A DNA stretch of 64,000 nucleotides, taken from positions 1 to 64,000 of the forward strand of contig NZ_JHZA01000016.1 in NCBI RefSeq assembly GCF_000621165.1, given 5' to 3'. This DNA is from Enterovibrio calviensis DSM 14347. GTDB lineage: Bacteria; Pseudomonadota; Gammaproteobacteria; Enterobacterales; Vibrionaceae. Under the pieces are notes generated by a model. It was given only the letters and a program-made list of their open reading frames with translations. It had not been told where the DNA came from and searched no databases. Of this stretch, positions 37,932 to 50,413 are shown in pieces (position 1 is the first letter of the stretch; each line of letters begins with the position of its first letter). Position numbers and translations under genes: made by a program.

Positions 37932-38504
37932 AGCGAACCTCCCGATTGGCTAGTGCCAGATATGGGTTATCTGGTGAGGGTAACGACCATAGAAATACGT
38001 ATTTTTTCGCATTCTGTTTCTATCAACAGAACAGCCAATAGCTCTATCGCGCTGTGATTGGTCACAATGCGTAATGAAGACCATAGGCCTCTGACGTATT
38101 TTCACTCTGAATGTAGGGGAGACGCTGGGAATAGAACAGTAGATGTCATTCCGACCGGGCGGTCGAAATGTGAAGACTCACTAACGAAATCGCCGGACTT
38201 ACAGGCCTCCCAGACAACTCGGAGGATGGTCGATAACGTTCATGGTTTTCTCCAAAAGTGCCGCAGTATTGCGACGGAGCAATATTACTCTCATTTTTGC
38301 ACCAATCAAGCACTCAACGATAAGTGAAAGATGAAGATTTTATGACAATACGCAGAGAGATTTGGCCTTGGAATAACACACTGTACTTGCATTCATTCAG
38401 CCAATTTCAAGCACAAAAAAGCCCGCCAATTTGGCGGGCAAGGAGGTTATCTAGGCCAGCTTCCTGCTGGCTCATTGGTTATATCTTTATTTACAAGAAA
38501 GGAA
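37932..38504. promoter_or_regulatory. Structured leader and intergenic region between mgtE-like gene and carB
   Basis: A 573-bp gap. Nearest the mgtE-like gene, the minus-strand RNA can form a three-way junction: P1 attggct (38039-38033) with agccaat (37951-37945), enclosing P2 ttctgtt/aacagaa (38012-38031) and P3 ccagata/tatctgg (37956-37974). P1 closes two bases before the GGGAGG ribosome-binding site. A perfect palindrome aaatacgtattt lies at 37993-38004. Further hairpins occur at 38140-38230 (cgacc/ggtcg, cctcc/ggagg). The part nearest carB carries its terminator. I could not match it to M-box or other riboswitches. Confidence 0.5.
38421..38439 (-). terminator. Terminator of carB
   Basis: Stem gcccgcca / tggcgggc with a 3-nt loop and six T on the minus strand (38415-38420). 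Confidence 0.9.
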
Positions 38505-41500
38505 TTAAGCTTTCCCGTATTTTTCTGCCACACGAGCATGCAACTCTTGTACAGAGTTCACTTTCGACAGGTCTGCCGCTGCGTGTGCCATACACGTTGC
38601 AAACGCTGCGTTTAGCGTTGTCGTGTAGTTCACTTTCTCAGCGAGTGCACCGCGACGAAGTACTTTCGAATCTTCAATCGCCTGACGGCCTTCAGTAGTG
38701 TTGATGATGTAGCTGTACTCACCATTCTTAATACGGTCAAGAATGTGAGGACGACCTTCGTGTACTTTGTTCACTAGACGTGGGTTAATACCCGCTTCAC
38801 CCAGAACAACAGCAGTACCGTGCGTTGCATCCAGCTCAAAGCCAAGCTTGATAAGCTTCGCGGCAAGGTCAACAACACGTTGCTTGTCGTTATTACGAAC
38901 AGACAACAGTGCGCGGCCTTTCTCGCTGTATTGCTTGCCACAGCCAAGATCTGCTTTCGCGAATGCTTCAGCAAATGTATCACCCACACCCATCACTTCG
39001 CCCGTAGAGCGCATTTCTGGGCCCAACAGTGGGTCAACGCCCGGGAACTTGTTGAACGGTAATACCACTTCTTTCACAGAGTAATACGGAGGAATGATTT
39101 CTTGCGTGAAACCTTGTGACTCAAGCGATTGGCCAGCCATGACTCGGGCTGCAATTTTCGCAAGCGGTGCACCAGTTGCTTTCGACACAAATGGAACCGT
39201 ACGAGCTGCACGCGGGTTTACCTCAATCAGGTAAACTTCGCCGTCTTTAACTGCAAACTGCGTGTTCATCAAACCGCGAACACCTAGCTCAAACGCCAGT
39301 TTTTCAACTTGGCGACGCATCTCGTCCTGAATGTCTTGGCTCAAGGTGTAAGCTGGCAATGAACATGCTGAGTCACCTGAGTGAACACCCGCTTGCTCGA
39401 TGTGCTCCATGATGCCGCCAATCACAACGCGCTCGCCGTCACAGATAGCATCCACGTCTACTTCGGTCGCATCGTCTAGGAAACGGTCAAGAAGAACCGG
39501 AGATTCGTTCGAAACGCTCACTGCTTCGGTGAAGTAACGACGCAGGTCGCTTTCGTCATAAACGATTTCCATTGCACGACCACCCAATACATACGATGGG
39601 CGAACAACCAGAGGGAAGCCAATCTCTTTTGACTTCTCAATCGCTTGTTCCATGGTGGTCACAGTCGCGTTTTCTGGCGTTTTCAAACCTAAACGGTCAA
39701 CCGCTGACTGGAAACGCTCACGGTCTTCTGCACGGTCAATCGCGTCAGGGCTAGTACCAATGATTGGTACACCAGCCGCTTCCAATGCACGAGCCAATTT
39801 CAGTGGCGTTTGACCACCGTATTGAACGATAACGCCTTTTGGCTTCTCAACGCGTGCAATAGCAAGCACGTCTTCCAGTGTTACTGGCTCGAAGTACAAA
39901 CGGTCTGAGGTATCGTAATCGGTAGAAACCGTTTCAGGGTTACAGTTAACCATGATGGTTTCATAGCCGTCTTCACGCAGTGCTAGCGACGCGTGTACAC
40001 AGCAATAGTCAAATTCAATGCCTTGACCTATACGGTTTGGACCGCCGCCAAGAACCATGATCTTGTCTTTGTCTGTTGGGTTTGACTCACACTCATCGTC
40101 GTAAGAGCTGTACATGTAAGCAGTGTCAGAAGAGAACTCGGCTGCACAGGTATCAACGCGCTTGTAAACCGGGTGGATGTCGTATTGGTCGCGAAGCTTA
40201 CGAATTTCACTTTCGCTCACGCCCAGTAGCTTGCTCAGACGCGCGTCCGCGAAACCTTTTCGCTTCAGTTTGCGCAGTACGTCTTTGTTCAAACCCGCGA
40301 AGCCGTTTTCTTTCACTTCAGCTTCGATTTTGACGATGTCTTCAATCTGTACCAAGAACCAACGGTCAACATTGGTCAGCTTAAATACGCCATCAACAGA
40401 CATACCAGCGCGGAAGGCATCAGCGATATACCAAATACGCTCAGCACCGGCATCTTTCAATTCGTGACGAATCTTGGTCATTGCATCTGGCTCATCCAGA
40501 TCGACCATCTCATCAAAGCCTGTCGCGCCCACTTCTAGGCCACGCAGTGCTTTATGAAGCGACTCTTGCTGGTTACGACCAATCGCCATCACTTCACCTA
40601 CAGATTTCATCTGCGTGGTTAAGCGGTCGTTAGCACCAACAAATTTCTCGAAGTTAAAACGAGGGATCTTAGTCACAACGTAATCGATGGTTGGTTCGAA
40701 TGAGGCTGGTGTTGCACCGCCAGTAATGTCATTCATCAACTCATCAAGCGTAAAACCAACCGCAAGCTTGGCTGCTACTTTTGCAATCGGGAAGCCTGTT
40801 GCTTTTGATGCAAGCGCAGAAGAGCGAGATACGCGTGGGTTCATCTCGATGATAACCATGCGGCCATCTTTTGGGTTAATACCAAACTGTACGTTTGAGC
40901 CACCCGTTTCAACGCCGATTTCGCGCAGAACGGCTAGCGATGCATTACGCATCAGTTGGTATTCTTTGTCTGTCAGCGTTTGCGCTGGCGCAACAGTGAT
41001 CGAGTCACCCGTGTGGATGCCCATTGCGTCGAAGTTTTCAATCGCACATACGATGATGCAGTTATCCGCTTTGTCGCGAACCACTTCCATCTCGTATTCT
41101 TTCCAACCAATCAGAGATTCATCAATGAGTAGCTCGTTAGTTGGAGAAAGATCCAAACCACGGCGACAGATTTCTTCAAATTCTTCTTTGTTGTAAGCGA
41201 TGCCGCCACCCGTGCCACCCATGGTGAACGAAGGACGAATGATACAAGGGAAACCAACCATATCGAGAACGCCGTAAGCTTCTTCCATGGTTTTCGCCGT
41301 GTCTGCACGAGGACAGTCAAGGCCAATCGATTTCATCGCTTTGTCGAAACGTGAACGGTCTTCTGCTTTATCAATCGCATCTGCCGTTGCACCAATCATT
41401 TCTACGCCGAATTCAGCCAGAACGCCGTGCTTCTCTAGATCAAGTGCACAGTTCAATGCTGTCTGACCGCCCATCGTAGGCAGAACCGCATCAGGGCGTT

Positions 41501-41741
41501 CTTTTTCAATGATGTTACGAACTACGTCCCACTGGATAGGCTCGATGTAGGTCGCATCTGCCATCTCTGGGTCAGTCATGATGGTGGCTGGGTTAGAGTT
41601 CACCAAAATAACGCGGTAACCCTCTTCACGCAGCGCTTTACAAGCTTGCGCACCTGAATAGTCAAACTCACACGCCTGACCAATTACAATTGGGCCTGCG
41701 CCTAGAATAAGAATACTTTTTATGTCTGTACGTTTTGGCAT
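38505..41741 (-). CDS. carB: Carbamoyl-phosphate synthase large subunit
   Basis: CarB makes carbamoyl phosphate for arginine and pyrimidine synthesis from bicarbonate, ATP and ammonia channelled from CarA. The 1078-residue protein shows the expected internal duplication: two ATP-grasp halves (starting near [17 protein letters not shown] and [17 protein letters not shown]) with oligomerisation and C-terminal allosteric (MGS-like) domains. It lies 16 bp downstream of carA. Confidence 0.98.
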   Translation of the reverse strand: MPKRTDIKSILILGAGPIVIGQACEFDYSGAQACKALREEGYRVILVNSNPATIMTDPEMADATYIEPIQWDVVRNIIEKERPDAVLPTMGGQTALNCALDLEKHGVLAEFGVEMIGATADAIDKAEDRSRFDKAMKSIGLDCPRADTAKTMEEAYGVLDMVGFPCIIRPSFTMGGTGGGIAYNKEEFEEICRRGLDLSPTNELLIDESLIGWKEYEMEVVRDKADNCIIVCAIENFDAMGIHTGDSITVAPAQTLTDKEYQLMRNASLAVLREIGVETGGSNVQFGINPKDGRMVIIEMNPRVSRSSALASKATGFPIAKVAAKLAVGFTLDELMNDITGGATPASFEPTIDYVVTKIPRFNFEKFVGANDRLTTQMKSVGEVMAIGRNQQESLHKALRGLEVGATGFDEMVDLDEPDAMTKIRHELKDAGAERIWYIADAFRAGMSVDGVFKLTNVDRWFLVQIEDIVKIEAEVKENGFAGLNKDVLRKLKRKGFADARLSKLLGVSESEIRKLRDQYDIHPVYKRVDTCAAEFSSDTAYMYSSYDDECESNPTDKDKIMVLGGGPNRIGQGIEFDYCCVHASLALREDGYETIMVNCNPETVSTDYDTSDRLYFEPVTLEDVLAIARVEKPKGVIVQYGGQTPLKLARALEAAGVPIIGTSPDAIDRAEDRERFQSAVDRLGLKTPENATVTTMEQAIEKSKEIGFPLVVRPSYVLGGRAMEIVYDESDLRRYFTEAVSVSNESPVLLDRFLDDATEVDVDAICDGERVVIGGIMEHIEQAGVHSGDSACSLPAYTLSQDIQDEMRRQVEKLAFELGVRGLMNTQFAVKDGEVYLIEVNPRAARTVPFVSKATGAPLAKIAARVMAGQSLESQGFTQEIIPPYYSVKEVVLPFNKFPGVDPLLGPEMRSTGEVMGVGDTFAEAFAKADLGCGKQYSEKGRALLSVRNNDKQRVVDLAAKLIKLGFELDATHGTAVVLGEAGINPRLVNKVHEGRPHILDRIKNGEYSYIINTTEGRQAIEDSKVLRRGALAEKVNYTTTLNAAFATCMAHAAADLSKVNSVQELHARVAEKYGKA

Positions 41742-41757
41742 TCTCTGCTACTCCGGA

Positions 41758-42897
41758 TTACGCGCTGTGTTGCTTAATAAGTTCAATGAAGTGATCAAAA
41801 AGTGGTGCCGCATCGTGCGGACCAGGGCTCGCTTCAGGGTGCCCTTGGAAACTAAATGCTGGCTTGTCTGTGCGGTGAATACCTTGCAGAGAGCCATCAA
41901 ATAGCGATACGTGAGTAGCACGTAGGTTTTCAGGAAGCGTTGTTTCGTCAGCGGCAAAGCCGTGGTTTTGCGACGTAATCATTACTACGTTGCGATCTAA
42001 ATCTTTTACTGGGTGGTTAGCACCGTGGTGGCCAAACTTCATTTTTACAGTTTGAGCGCCCGATGCTAGGGCCAGAATCTGGTGACCAAGACAGATGCCG
42101 AAAACTGGCAAGCCTTTATCTAGGAACACTTTTGTTGCTTCAATCGCGTAAGTACATGGCTCAGGGTCACCAGGGCCATTCGACAGGAATACGCCGTCTG
42201 GGTTAAGCGCCAATACGTCTTCTGCAGAGGTTTGCGCAGGAACCACAGTCAAACGACAGCCGCGATCCACCAGCATGCGCAGGATGTTGCGCTTCGCACC
42301 AAAGTCATACGCGACAACATGGTATGGCAATTCGCTGTTGTCTTTTGCTTCTGGCAAGCCACCTTCAAGCGTCCAAGAACCTTGCTTCCACTCGTAAGCT
42401 TCTGCGGTGGTTACTTCTTTCGCCAAATCCATGCCTTTCAGACCAGGGAATGCTTTCGCTTGGGCAAGCGCCAACGCTTCATCAAGGTTGTCACCCGCAA
42501 CGATACAGCCGTTTTGTGCGCCTTTTTCACGCAAAACACGTGTCAGCTTACGGGTGTCAATGTCAGCGATACCAACGATGTTTTGAGATTTAAGGTAATC
42601 AGAAAGTGTTTGTTGACTGCGGAAGTTTGAAGCAATGAGGGGAAGGTCGCGAATGACCAGGCCTTGCGCGTGGATCTTTGAGGATTCTTCGTCTTCGGTA
42701 TTAGTACCGGTGTTGCCAATGTGAGGATAAGTGAGAGTAACAATTTGCTGAGAGTAGGAAGGGTCAGTGAGAATTTCTTGGTACCCCGTCATCGAGGTAT
42801 TAAAAACAACTTCACCAACAGCGGAACCATCAGCACCAATGGACACACCGTGGAATACAGTCCCATCTTCTAGGACTAAGAGCGCAGACTTGCTCAA
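41758..42897 (-). CDS. carA: Carbamoyl-phosphate synthase small subunit
   Basis: The glutamine amidotransferase subunit that supplies ammonia to CarB. I start it at TTG (ending at 42897, [12 protein letters not shown]): GGAGG lies 5 nt upstream, and the alignment with E. coli CarA ([12 protein letters not shown]) starts here. A TTG 4 codons earlier would overlap the Shine-Dalgarno. The product of 379 residues has the N-terminal CPSase domain and a class I amidotransferase domain with the nucleophile in FGICLGHQ and the [11 protein letters not shown] segment. Confidence 0.97.
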   Translation of the reverse strand: MSKSALLVLEDGTVFHGVSIGADGSAVGEVVFNTSMTGYQEILTDPSYSQQIVTLTYPHIGNTGTNTEDEESSKIHAQGLVIRDLPLIASNFRSQQTLSDYLKSQNIVGIADIDTRKLTRVLREKGAQNGCIVAGDNLDEALALAQAKAFPGLKGMDLAKEVTTAEAYEWKQGSWTLEGGLPEAKDNSELPYHVVAYDFGAKRNILRMLVDRGCRLTVVPAQTSAEDVLALNPDGVFLSNGPGDPEPCTYAIEATKVFLDKGLPVFGICLGHQILALASGAQTVKMKFGHHGANHPVKDLDRNVVMITSQNHGFAADETTLPENLRATHVSLFDGSLQGIHRTDKPAFSFQGHPEASPGPHDAAPLFDHFIELIKQHSA

Positions 42898-43388
42898 GAC
42901 AACCTCCAAATCAATAAAAATGCAAAATAAATAGATAAATTCGCATTAAGTCATTCCATACAATTGCCAGTTCGACGTCAAGCCGAAATTTGACAAATTG
43001 CGCGCATTCTAGTGACAGGCGCGGAATGTGTCAACAGGACAGCAAAAAAAGAACATAACTTTCAGCCAACCTATATGAGTTTTAGCCTCAAGCCCATAAA
43101 AACCCCACTAACCTTAGGCTAAAGTCATAAATTCAGGTTCAAGAGGCGTCTTTTAGACAACCAAAATGAAGTCAGCCAGGGAAAACCAGCCATCGCAATA
43201 CGCAACCGTTTCCCAGCGGGACTTATGTGCTTATTTAGAGGCAATATAGGGACAATCTCTCACTAACCCCCGAAAACACGGGTTAACTAGAGCTCAACAT
43301 GGATGGGAATGTAGAAATGTGATGGAGGTAAAAAAGTGCAAAAACCATGCAGATGGCACGCACCAACTGCATAGTTAATCGTTTTTGA
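42898..43388 (-). promoter_or_regulatory. carAB control region
   Basis: A 491-bp gap. A candidate carA promoter on the minus strand has -35 TTGACG (42976-42981) and -10 TATGGA (42955-42960), with a short 15-bp spacer. Between it and the start lies an AT-rich stretch (42911-42950) with gaat/attc-like elements where E. coli carAB has its ArgR boxes; I cannot define a good ARG box. The half nearest dapB holds its terminator; about 43010-43340 shows nothing I can identify. Confidence 0.4.
43347..43372 (-). terminator. Probable terminator of dapB
   Basis: Stem atgcag / ctgcat around an inner ggtgcgtgcc loop, followed on the minus strand by ggtttttgc. It lies 16 bp past the dapB stop. Confidence 0.6.
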
Positions 43389-44267
<879 letters not shown>

Positions 44268-44354
44268 CTACCTTTTTCAAACAGTGATGTATATCCGAGC
44301 TATGCCCCATCTGTTCTGTTCTTCTTTGGTTAAATTCACCGCGCCATAGAACGC

Positions 44355-44379
44355 AAAAAGGAGCCAAAGGCTCCTTTTT
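44355..44379. terminator. Terminator of ispH operon
   Basis: An 11-bp stem aaaaaggagcc / ggctccttttt with a 3-nt loop between ispH and dapB (both minus strand). Confidence 0.9.
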
Positions 44380-44420
44380 CGGATCACACAACCGTCGTAC
44401 TCGTATTAGTGGATCTGCCG

Positions 44421-45365
44421 TTAGTCGATCGTTTTCACTTGAAGTTCTTTGGGTACTTCAAAGAACATGTTTTCTTCACGCCCTTTTAGCTCTTCGACCG
44501 CGGTACCGCCGTAAGCTTCAATTTGAGCAATAATTAGGTTCACCAATTCTTCTGGTGCAGATGCGCCCGCTGTAACCCCTACCTTCACCTTACTTTCAAA
44601 CCATTCCGCTTTCACGTCTTCTGCGCAATCGATTAAGTAGGCTGGTGTTCCCAGTTTTTCACTCAATTCACGCAGGCGATTGGAGTTAGAACTGTTTTTC
44701 GAACCAACCACCACCATAACATCGCATTGTATTGCCAATTCACGCACCGCATCTTGGCGGTTTTGGGTGGCGTAGCAAATATCGTCTTTGCGCGGGCCTT
44801 GAATCTCTGGAAATACCTGACGCAGTCTGTCGATCACATCTGCGGTTTCATCCACTGACAAGGTCGTTTGGCTAACGTAGTGCAAGTTAGACGGATCTTT
44901 CACGTCGAGCGTGTGCACGTCATCTGGTGTCTCTACCAGGTACATGCCGCCCGTGTCGCTGGCATATTGTCCCATGGTGCCTTCCACCTCTGGGTGACCC
45001 GCGTGACCGATCAGAACCACTTCCATATTCCTGCGACTAGCGCGTGCAACTTCCATATGAACTTTTGTCACCAAAGGACAGGTAGCATCAAACACAGTCA
45101 AACTGCGCGACTTCGCTTCAGTACGAACCGCTTGTGATACGCCGTGGGCAGAGAAAATAACAATGCTGTCATCGGGCACTTCACTGAGCTCTTCAACGAA
45201 TACAGCACCGCGAGACTTCAGCCCTTCCACAACAAAACGATTGTGAACCACTTCATGACGCACATAGATAGGAGGCTGATACAGTTCTAGTGCACGCTCG
45301 ACAATGCTGATAGCACGGTCAACACCGGCGCAAAACCCTCTTGGGTTAGCAAGCATGATTTTCAT
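44421..45365 (-). CDS. ispH: 4-hydroxy-3-methylbut-2-enyl diphosphate reductase
   Basis: IspH makes IPP and DMAPP in the last step of the MEP isoprenoid pathway. The 314-residue protein has the three cluster-binding cysteines (C12 in NPRGFCAG, about C96 in DATCPLV, about C197 in [11 protein letters not shown]). It ends the lspA-fkpB-ispH series, the same order as in E. coli ileS-lspA-fkpB-ispH. It starts 26 bp after the fkpB stop. Confidence 0.98.
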   Translation of the reverse strand: MKIMLANPRGFCAGVDRAISIVERALELYQPPIYVRHEVVHNRFVVEGLKSRGAVFVEELSEVPDDSIVIFSAHGVSQAVRTEAKSRSLTVFDATCPLVTKVHMEVARASRRNMEVVLIGHAGHPEVEGTMGQYASDTGGMYLVETPDDVHTLDVKDPSNLHYVSQTTLSVDETADVIDRLRQVFPEIQGPRKDDICYATQNRQDAVRELAIQCDVMVVVGSKNSSNSNRLRELSEKLGTPAYLIDCAEDVKAEWFESKVKVGVTAGASAPEELVNLIIAQIEAYGGTAVEELKGREENMFFEVPKELQVKTID

Positions 45366-45391
45366 TGGGTTGCCTTTATAACCAATTTTCT

Positions 45392-45823
45392 TTAATTGAC
45401 GCTGACAATTTCAACGTCGAAGATAACGCGGTGTCCCGCCAATGGATGATTGAAATCTACCGTCACAGATTCACCAGCCACTTCGGTGATCACACCCGGG
45501 ATTTCTTGTCCGCCCGGTCCTGCAAACGCAATAATAGTGCCTTCTTCAGCAGGCGCATCGCCCACAAACAAGGTGCGATCCATGTGCTGAACGTTGTCTG
45601 GGTTTGGCATGCCAAACGCATCATCGGGCTCTAATGTAAAACTCGCTGCTTCACCTTCATTCAAACCGATCAGACACTTTTCAAAATTCTCAGTCAAGCT
45701 GCCATCGCCCATCACCAACTTGGCAGGCTTACCTGATGTTTTCGTGCTGTCAGCGACGGAACCGTCTTCCATCTTGATCGTAAAGTGCATGATCACTTCA
45801 CTGTTGGCAATAATCTGTGTCAT
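45392..45823 (-). CDS. fkpB: FKBP-type peptidyl-prolyl isomerase FkpB (SlpA)
   Basis: A short-type SlyD-like FKBP with inserted-in-flap domain, acting as prolyl isomerase and chaperone in the cytoplasm. The 143-residue product has the FKBP strands around [10 protein letters not shown], the IF loop ([17 protein letters not shown]) and the [15 protein letters not shown] ending, without the metal-binding His-rich tail of SlyD. It lies between lspA and ispH. Confidence 0.93.
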   Translation of the reverse strand: MTQIIANSEVIMHFTIKMEDGSVADSTKTSGKPAKLVMGDGSLTENFEKCLIGLNEGEAASFTLEPDDAFGMPNPDNVQHMDRTLFVGDAPAEEGTIIAFAGPGGQEIPGVITEVAGESVTVDFNHPLAGHRVIFDVEIVSVN

Positions 45824-45979
45824 TCAATCACATCCTTGAATTAAACGGTTGGTTCTGCCTACAAGGTCAGCACCTAAAACCCTAAAGAATAATGGGTTTT
45901 AAAACCCTAAATATAAGAAAGCGCCGTTCGCAATTGCGACCAGCGCCATCAATGTATTTTTACTCAGTAAGCACAGTGC

Positions 45980-46492
45980 TTACTCAGTTTCAGCGTGCGG
46001 CTTTTTTGATGCTTTGACACTGTCCAAAACAATCAACCCTGCGCCAACACAAATGGCGGCATCTGCGAGATTGAACGCTGGCCAATGGCTGTTGCCGATA
46101 TAGAAATCAAGAAAGTCGACAACATAACCATGCACCAGACGATCGAACAGATTGCCAATGGCACCGCCGATCACTAATGCATACGCCACATTCAGGATTT
46201 TATTGGTGGCTGGAGTGCAGCGCATCCAATAGATAAGCATTCCCGACACGCCTAGCGCAATCGTGGCAAAGAACCATCGCTGCCAACCGCCAGCATCACT
46301 CAGAAAACTGAATGCTGCCCCGTAGTTATGAACATACAAAAGGTTAAAGAAAGGCAAAACTTCTATACGATTTGCCCAACCATACCCCATGGTATCCATC
46401 ACCAGCAGTTTCGTACCAATGTCGAAAACAAATACCAGTAACGCTAACCAGAGCCAACGGATACCTGACTGTTTCGCTGCCAGATCTTTCAT
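45980..46492 (-). CDS. lspA: Lipoprotein signal peptidase
   Basis: LspA is the aspartic protease that removes signal peptides from lipidated prolipoproteins; the window contains several of its likely substrates. The 170-residue product has four transmembrane helices and the catalytic Asp residues in [11 protein letters not shown] and FNLADAAI. The stop codon lies inside a perfect palindrome (agtaagcac-a-gtgcttact, 45966-45984). A 156-bp gap separates it from fkpB. Confidence 0.97.
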   Translation of the reverse strand: MKDLAAKQSGIRWLWLALLVFVFDIGTKLLVMDTMGYGWANRIEVLPFFNLLYVHNYGAAFSFLSDAGGWQRWFFATIALGVSGMLIYWMRCTPATNKILNVAYALVIGGAIGNLFDRLVHGYVVDFLDFYIGNSHWPAFNLADAAICVGAGLIVLDSVKASKKPHAETE

Positions 46493-46513
46493 CCAACGTT
46501 CCTATTATCGTTC

Positions 46514-46547
46514 TGAAAATGCTGAACACCTTGGTTCAGCATTTTCA
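46514..46547 (-). other. Perfect 14-bp hairpin between ileS and lspA
   Basis: Arms tgaaaatgctgaac and gttcagcattttca pair perfectly with a 6-nt loop. No U-tract follows on the minus strand, so it is more likely an mRNA processing or stability element inside the operon than an intrinsic terminator. Confidence 0.7.
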
Positions 46548-46556
46548 TATTAGCGA

Positions 46557-49385
46557 TTAAGCGAACTGACGCTCTTCGCCTTCACCGTCAATGTTGCTCA
46601 CGCAACGACCACACAAGGCTTCATGCCCAGCAATCGTGCCAACATCCGGTACATGGTGCCAGCAACGCTCACATTTTTCAGCGGCAGACTTAGCAACAAT
46701 CACTGACAAACCTTCAATGTCTGTCGCAACAGCAGCTTCAGGCGCTGCATCGGTCGCAACAACATCAGCTTTAGACGTCAACAACACGAAGCGCAGTTCA
46801 TTGCCCATTGCTTCAAGCTTGGCAGCAAAATCAGCTTTCGCATACAGCGTCACTTCGGCTTCCAAAGAACCACCTAGTGTTTTCTCGCTACGCGCTTGCT
46901 CCAAGACTTTGTTCACGGCGCCGCGCACTTTTAGAAGCTCAGCCCAGAACGCATTGTTCAATTGCTCGTTATCGCTCAAGCCAAACAAGCCGTCGTACCA
47001 CACTTCAGTGAACACGTACTTGTTGCGCTCGCCCGGCATTTCGTTCCAGATTTCATCTGCAGTGAACGACATGATAGGCGCCATCCAACGAACCAATGCT
47101 TCCACGATGTGGAACAATGCTGTTTGACAGCTGCGGTGCGCGTGACCACCTGCTTTCGCGGTGTATTGACGGTCTTTGATGATGTCTAAGTAGAATGAAC
47201 CCATCTCTACTGAACAGAATTGCATCAAACGTTGTGTGACGGCGTGGAAGTTACACTCTTCGAATGCTTTCAGAATTTCTTCCTGAGCTTCAAGCGCTTT
47301 ACCCACAGCCCAACGGTCTGCAACCACCATGTCTTCTGCCGCAACCATGTCAGTTTCTGGGTTGAAACCGTTCAAGTTAGCCAGCAAGAAACGCGCGGTG
47401 TTACGGATACGACGGTACGCATCAGCACTGCGGTTCAATATTTGGTCGGACACTGTCATCTCGCCAGTGTAATCCGTTGAAGCCACCCACAAACGCAGGA
47501 TGTCGCCACCCAACTTGTTCATCACTTCTTGCGGAGAAACGACGTTACCGATCGACTTAGACATCTTACGGCCTTGACCATCAACGGTGAAACCGTGGGT
47601 CAACACTTGCTTGTAAGGCGCTTTGTTCTTGATGGCAACCGACGTCATTAGCGATGATTGGAACCAGCCACGGTGTTGATCCGAGCCTTCCAAGTACATA
47701 TCAGCTTCGTGGCCATTAAATTCTTCGCGTTGGTTTACAACTGCATAGTGCGTTGCACCCGAGTCGAACCAAACGTCTAGGGTATCCAGCACTTTTTCGT
47801 AGCTTTCAGCGTCGTCACCAAGCAACTCAGCCGTGTCGAGATCCCACCAAGCTTGAATGCCTGATTGCTCAACTTTCTGCGCCACTTGCTCGATCAATTC
47901 AACCGTGTTCGGGTGAAGATCTGAGGTTTCTTTGTGAACGAACAGCGCAATTGGCACGCCCCAAGTACGTTGACGAGAGATACACCAATCAGGGCGACCT
48001 TCTACCATCGACTCGATACGGTTTTGACCCCACTCAGGGATCCACTGTACGTTTTTGATCTCTTCCAGTGCTTTCGCACGCAGACCCGCTTTCTCCATAG
48101 AGATAAACCACTGCGGTGTTGCACGGAAAATGATCGGTGTTTTGTGGCGCCAGCAATGCGGGTAGCTATGCTCGTACGCGTGATGATGCAACAAAGAACC
48201 GTGTTCTTTCAGCACGTCAATCACATTGTCATTTGCTTTCAACACGTGTTGACCGGCAAACAGTTCAGTATCAGGCAAGTATACGCCGTTGCTACCCACT
48301 GGGTTTGCCACTTCTAGGCCGTACTTTTGACCAACCACGAAGTCTTCTTGACCGTGGCCAGGGGCAGTGTGAACCACACCAGTACCTGATTCAGTCGTTA
48401 CGTGCTCGCCACAAATAACAGGCACATCAAAGCTGTAGAACGGGTGGTTGAAGCGCAATAGCTCCAGAGCTTCACCTTGGCAGAAACCAAGATTATGGAA
48501 ATGCTCGATACCTGCGCGATCCATCACTTGCTTCGCAAGCTCAGATGCCACGATCAAACGGCGAGGTGTCTCACCTTCCACTTGAACAAGCACATATTCC
48601 AGCGCATCAGAAACGGCGACTGCACGGTTTGCAGGTAGCGTCCAAGGTGTTGTGGTCCAGATAACGATAGATACGTCACCGTGACCTTCATGACCTTCCG
48701 CCAAGCCAAATTTTGCCAGTACAGCGGCTTCGTCAGTCGCACGGAACATCACATCAATAGAAGGAGAGACTTTGTTCTCGTATTCTACTTCTGCTTCAGC
48801 CAGTGCTGAACCACAATCAGTACACCAGTGAACAGGCTTAAAGCCTTTGTGAAGGTGACCGTTACCAGCGATTTTACCCAACGCACGAATGATGTTCGCT
48901 TCAGTGTTGAAATCCATCGTCAGGTATGGCTTGTCCCACTCGCCCAACACGCCAAGACGTTTAAAGTCCGCCTTTTGGCCTTCAACTTGCTTTGCTGCGT
49001 ACTCACGACACTTCTGGCGGAATTCAGCCGCAGACACTTTTTTGCCCGGCTTGCCGACTTTCTTCTCAACCATCAGTTCGATCGGCAGACCATGACAGTC
49101 CCAACCAGGTACATAAGGTGCGTCAAAGTCCGACAGTGTTTTGGACTTAATAATAATGTCTTTAAGAATCTTGTTTACTGAGTGACCAATATGGATGTTG
49201 CCATTTGCATACGGAGGGCCGTCATGCAGGATGAAAGATTTCTTGCCTTTTTTCGCTTTACGGATCTCGCCGTAAAGATCTTCATCGTACCAACGCTTGA
49301 GCATTTGCGGCTCACGTTGCGCAAGATTACCTCGCATCGGAAACGCGGTTTCCGGCAGGTTTAAGGTATCTTTAAAGTCACTCAT
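46557..49385 (-). CDS. ileS: Isoleucyl-tRNA synthetase
   Basis: Charges tRNA-Ile and edits misactivated valine. The start at the ATG ending at 49385 ([19 protein letters not shown]) matches E. coli IleS and gives 942 residues; a longer open frame to 49466 overlaps ribF. It has the HIGH motif (HIGHSVNK), KMSKS ([10 protein letters not shown]), the CP1 editing domain ([12 protein letters not shown]) and a C-terminal zinc site (CERCWHH, CGRCV). ribF ends 7 bp upstream. Confidence 0.98.
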   Translation of the reverse strand: MSDFKDTLNLPETAFPMRGNLAQREPQMLKRWYDEDLYGEIRKAKKGKKSFILHDGPPYANGNIHIGHSVNKILKDIIIKSKTLSDFDAPYVPGWDCHGLPIELMVEKKVGKPGKKVSAAEFRQKCREYAAKQVEGQKADFKRLGVLGEWDKPYLTMDFNTEANIIRALGKIAGNGHLHKGFKPVHWCTDCGSALAEAEVEYENKVSPSIDVMFRATDEAAVLAKFGLAEGHEGHGDVSIVIWTTTPWTLPANRAVAVSDALEYVLVQVEGETPRRLIVASELAKQVMDRAGIEHFHNLGFCQGEALELLRFNHPFYSFDVPVICGEHVTTESGTGVVHTAPGHGQEDFVVGQKYGLEVANPVGSNGVYLPDTELFAGQHVLKANDNVIDVLKEHGSLLHHHAYEHSYPHCWRHKTPIIFRATPQWFISMEKAGLRAKALEEIKNVQWIPEWGQNRIESMVEGRPDWCISRQRTWGVPIALFVHKETSDLHPNTVELIEQVAQKVEQSGIQAWWDLDTAELLGDDAESYEKVLDTLDVWFDSGATHYAVVNQREEFNGHEADMYLEGSDQHRGWFQSSLMTSVAIKNKAPYKQVLTHGFTVDGQGRKMSKSIGNVVSPQEVMNKLGGDILRLWVASTDYTGEMTVSDQILNRSADAYRRIRNTARFLLANLNGFNPETDMVAAEDMVVADRWAVGKALEAQEEILKAFEECNFHAVTQRLMQFCSVEMGSFYLDIIKDRQYTAKAGGHAHRSCQTALFHIVEALVRWMAPIMSFTADEIWNEMPGERNKYVFTEVWYDGLFGLSDNEQLNNAFWAELLKVRGAVNKVLEQARSEKTLGGSLEAEVTLYAKADFAAKLEAMGNELRFVLLTSKADVVATDAAPEAAVATDIEGLSVIVAKSAAEKCERCWHHVPDVGTIAGHEALCGRCVSNIDGEGEERQFA

Positions 49386-49392
49386 TGATTGT

Positions 49393-50352
49393 TCATTCCG
49401 TATGGACGTTTTCGACATTATCTTGACCAGCCAGCCACGCACGTGCTGTCTGGGCATCAAGTTCAATTTGGGCTTTTAGCTCGTCTAGCGAACCAAATTT
49501 TTTTTCATCTCGCAGCTTATGAAGAAGCTGCACTTCAACATGTCGACCATAAAGATCGCCAGCGAAGTCAAAAAGGTGCACTTCCAATTGTTGGCGTACA
49601 CCGTTAACAGTCGGTCGCGTGCCTACATTGGCAACACCACCTAACAATGTGTTCTCATCAATACCGCCAACCTTAACAACATAAACACCTGACACAGGCG
49701 TAACACGTCGTTTTAAAGGAACGTTTGCGGTAGGGAATCCAATGGTACGACCCAGCTTCTTTCCGTGGGAAACTCGCCCACTAATGCTATAAGGTCGTCC
49801 TAACATCTGCTCCACGGCGTCTTGTTCGCCTCGCGCCAATTCATCACGAATCGCGGTGCTACTGACGCGCTGCTCAGAGACACAAAAGCTTTGTGTGCTC
49901 ACCACATCAAAATGTGCAGATTTTGCTTCTTGTTGCAGATAAACAAAATCGCCCTGACGCTTAGCGCCAAAGCGGAAGTCGTCACCGACAACCAGAAACT
50001 TAACACCCAATTGTTCAGCCAACAAGCGATGAACAAAGTCATAGGGCGTCATGGCAGCGAATTTCGCATTAAAATTCACCACAAGCAGCCGTTCAACACC
50101 TAATTGCGCCAACTGCGTGTACTTGTCACGCAAGCGAGTCAATCTTGCCGGCGCATTCTCGGCTGCAAACAATTCTCTAGGTTGAGGTTCAAACAGCATG
50201 ACGGTAGGAGGAACACCTAACTCACGCGCCTTCTTTACCACCTGAACAAGCACTTGTTGATGGCCTAAATGCACACCATCAAAGTTACCGATCGTCAGAA
50301 CGCACCCTCGGTGTCTGTCTCGGATGTTATGAATGCCTCGGATCAATTCCAT
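49393..50352 (-). CDS. ribF: Bifunctional riboflavin kinase/FMN adenylyltransferase
   Basis: RibF converts riboflavin to FMN and FAD. The 319-residue product has an N-terminal nucleotidyltransferase domain ([11 protein letters not shown], then [12 protein letters not shown]) and a C-terminal flavokinase domain ([11 protein letters not shown]). It is coupled closely to ileS and follows murJ with a 61-bp gap, the typical murJ-ribF-ileS-lspA order. Confidence 0.97.
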   Translation of the reverse strand: MELIRGIHNIRDRHRGCVLTIGNFDGVHLGHQQVLVQVVKKARELGVPPTVMLFEPQPRELFAAENAPARLTRLRDKYTQLAQLGVERLLVVNFNAKFAAMTPYDFVHRLLAEQLGVKFLVVGDDFRFGAKRQGDFVYLQQEAKSAHFDVVSTQSFCVSEQRVSSTAIRDELARGEQDAVEQMLGRPYSISGRVSHGKKLGRTIGFPTANVPLKRRVTPVSGVYVVKVGGIDENTLLGGVANVGTRPTVNGVRQQLEVHLFDFAGDLYGRHVEVQLLHKLRDEKKFGSLDELKAQIELDAQTARAWLAGQDNVENVHTE

Positions 50353-50413
50353 AATGGTAAAACTGCTTTCCCCTAAAAAAACCGACGGATTATATACTAG
50401 TTATGCGCAGCAA

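Noticed and set aside
37932-38340. M-box or yybP-ykoY riboswitch upstream of mgtE
   Set aside because: A few short similarities (e.g. gttagtgag on the minus strand, ggggag on the plus strand) are present, but the conserved cores of neither class can be found in order.
42911-42950. ArgR boxes in front of carA
   Set aside because: The AT-rich stretch has partial gaat/attc elements, but no 18-bp ARG box fits well enough to report as a site.
46591-47127. 178-codon frame antisense to ileS
   Set aside because: Shadow of a conserved synthetase gene, no family match.
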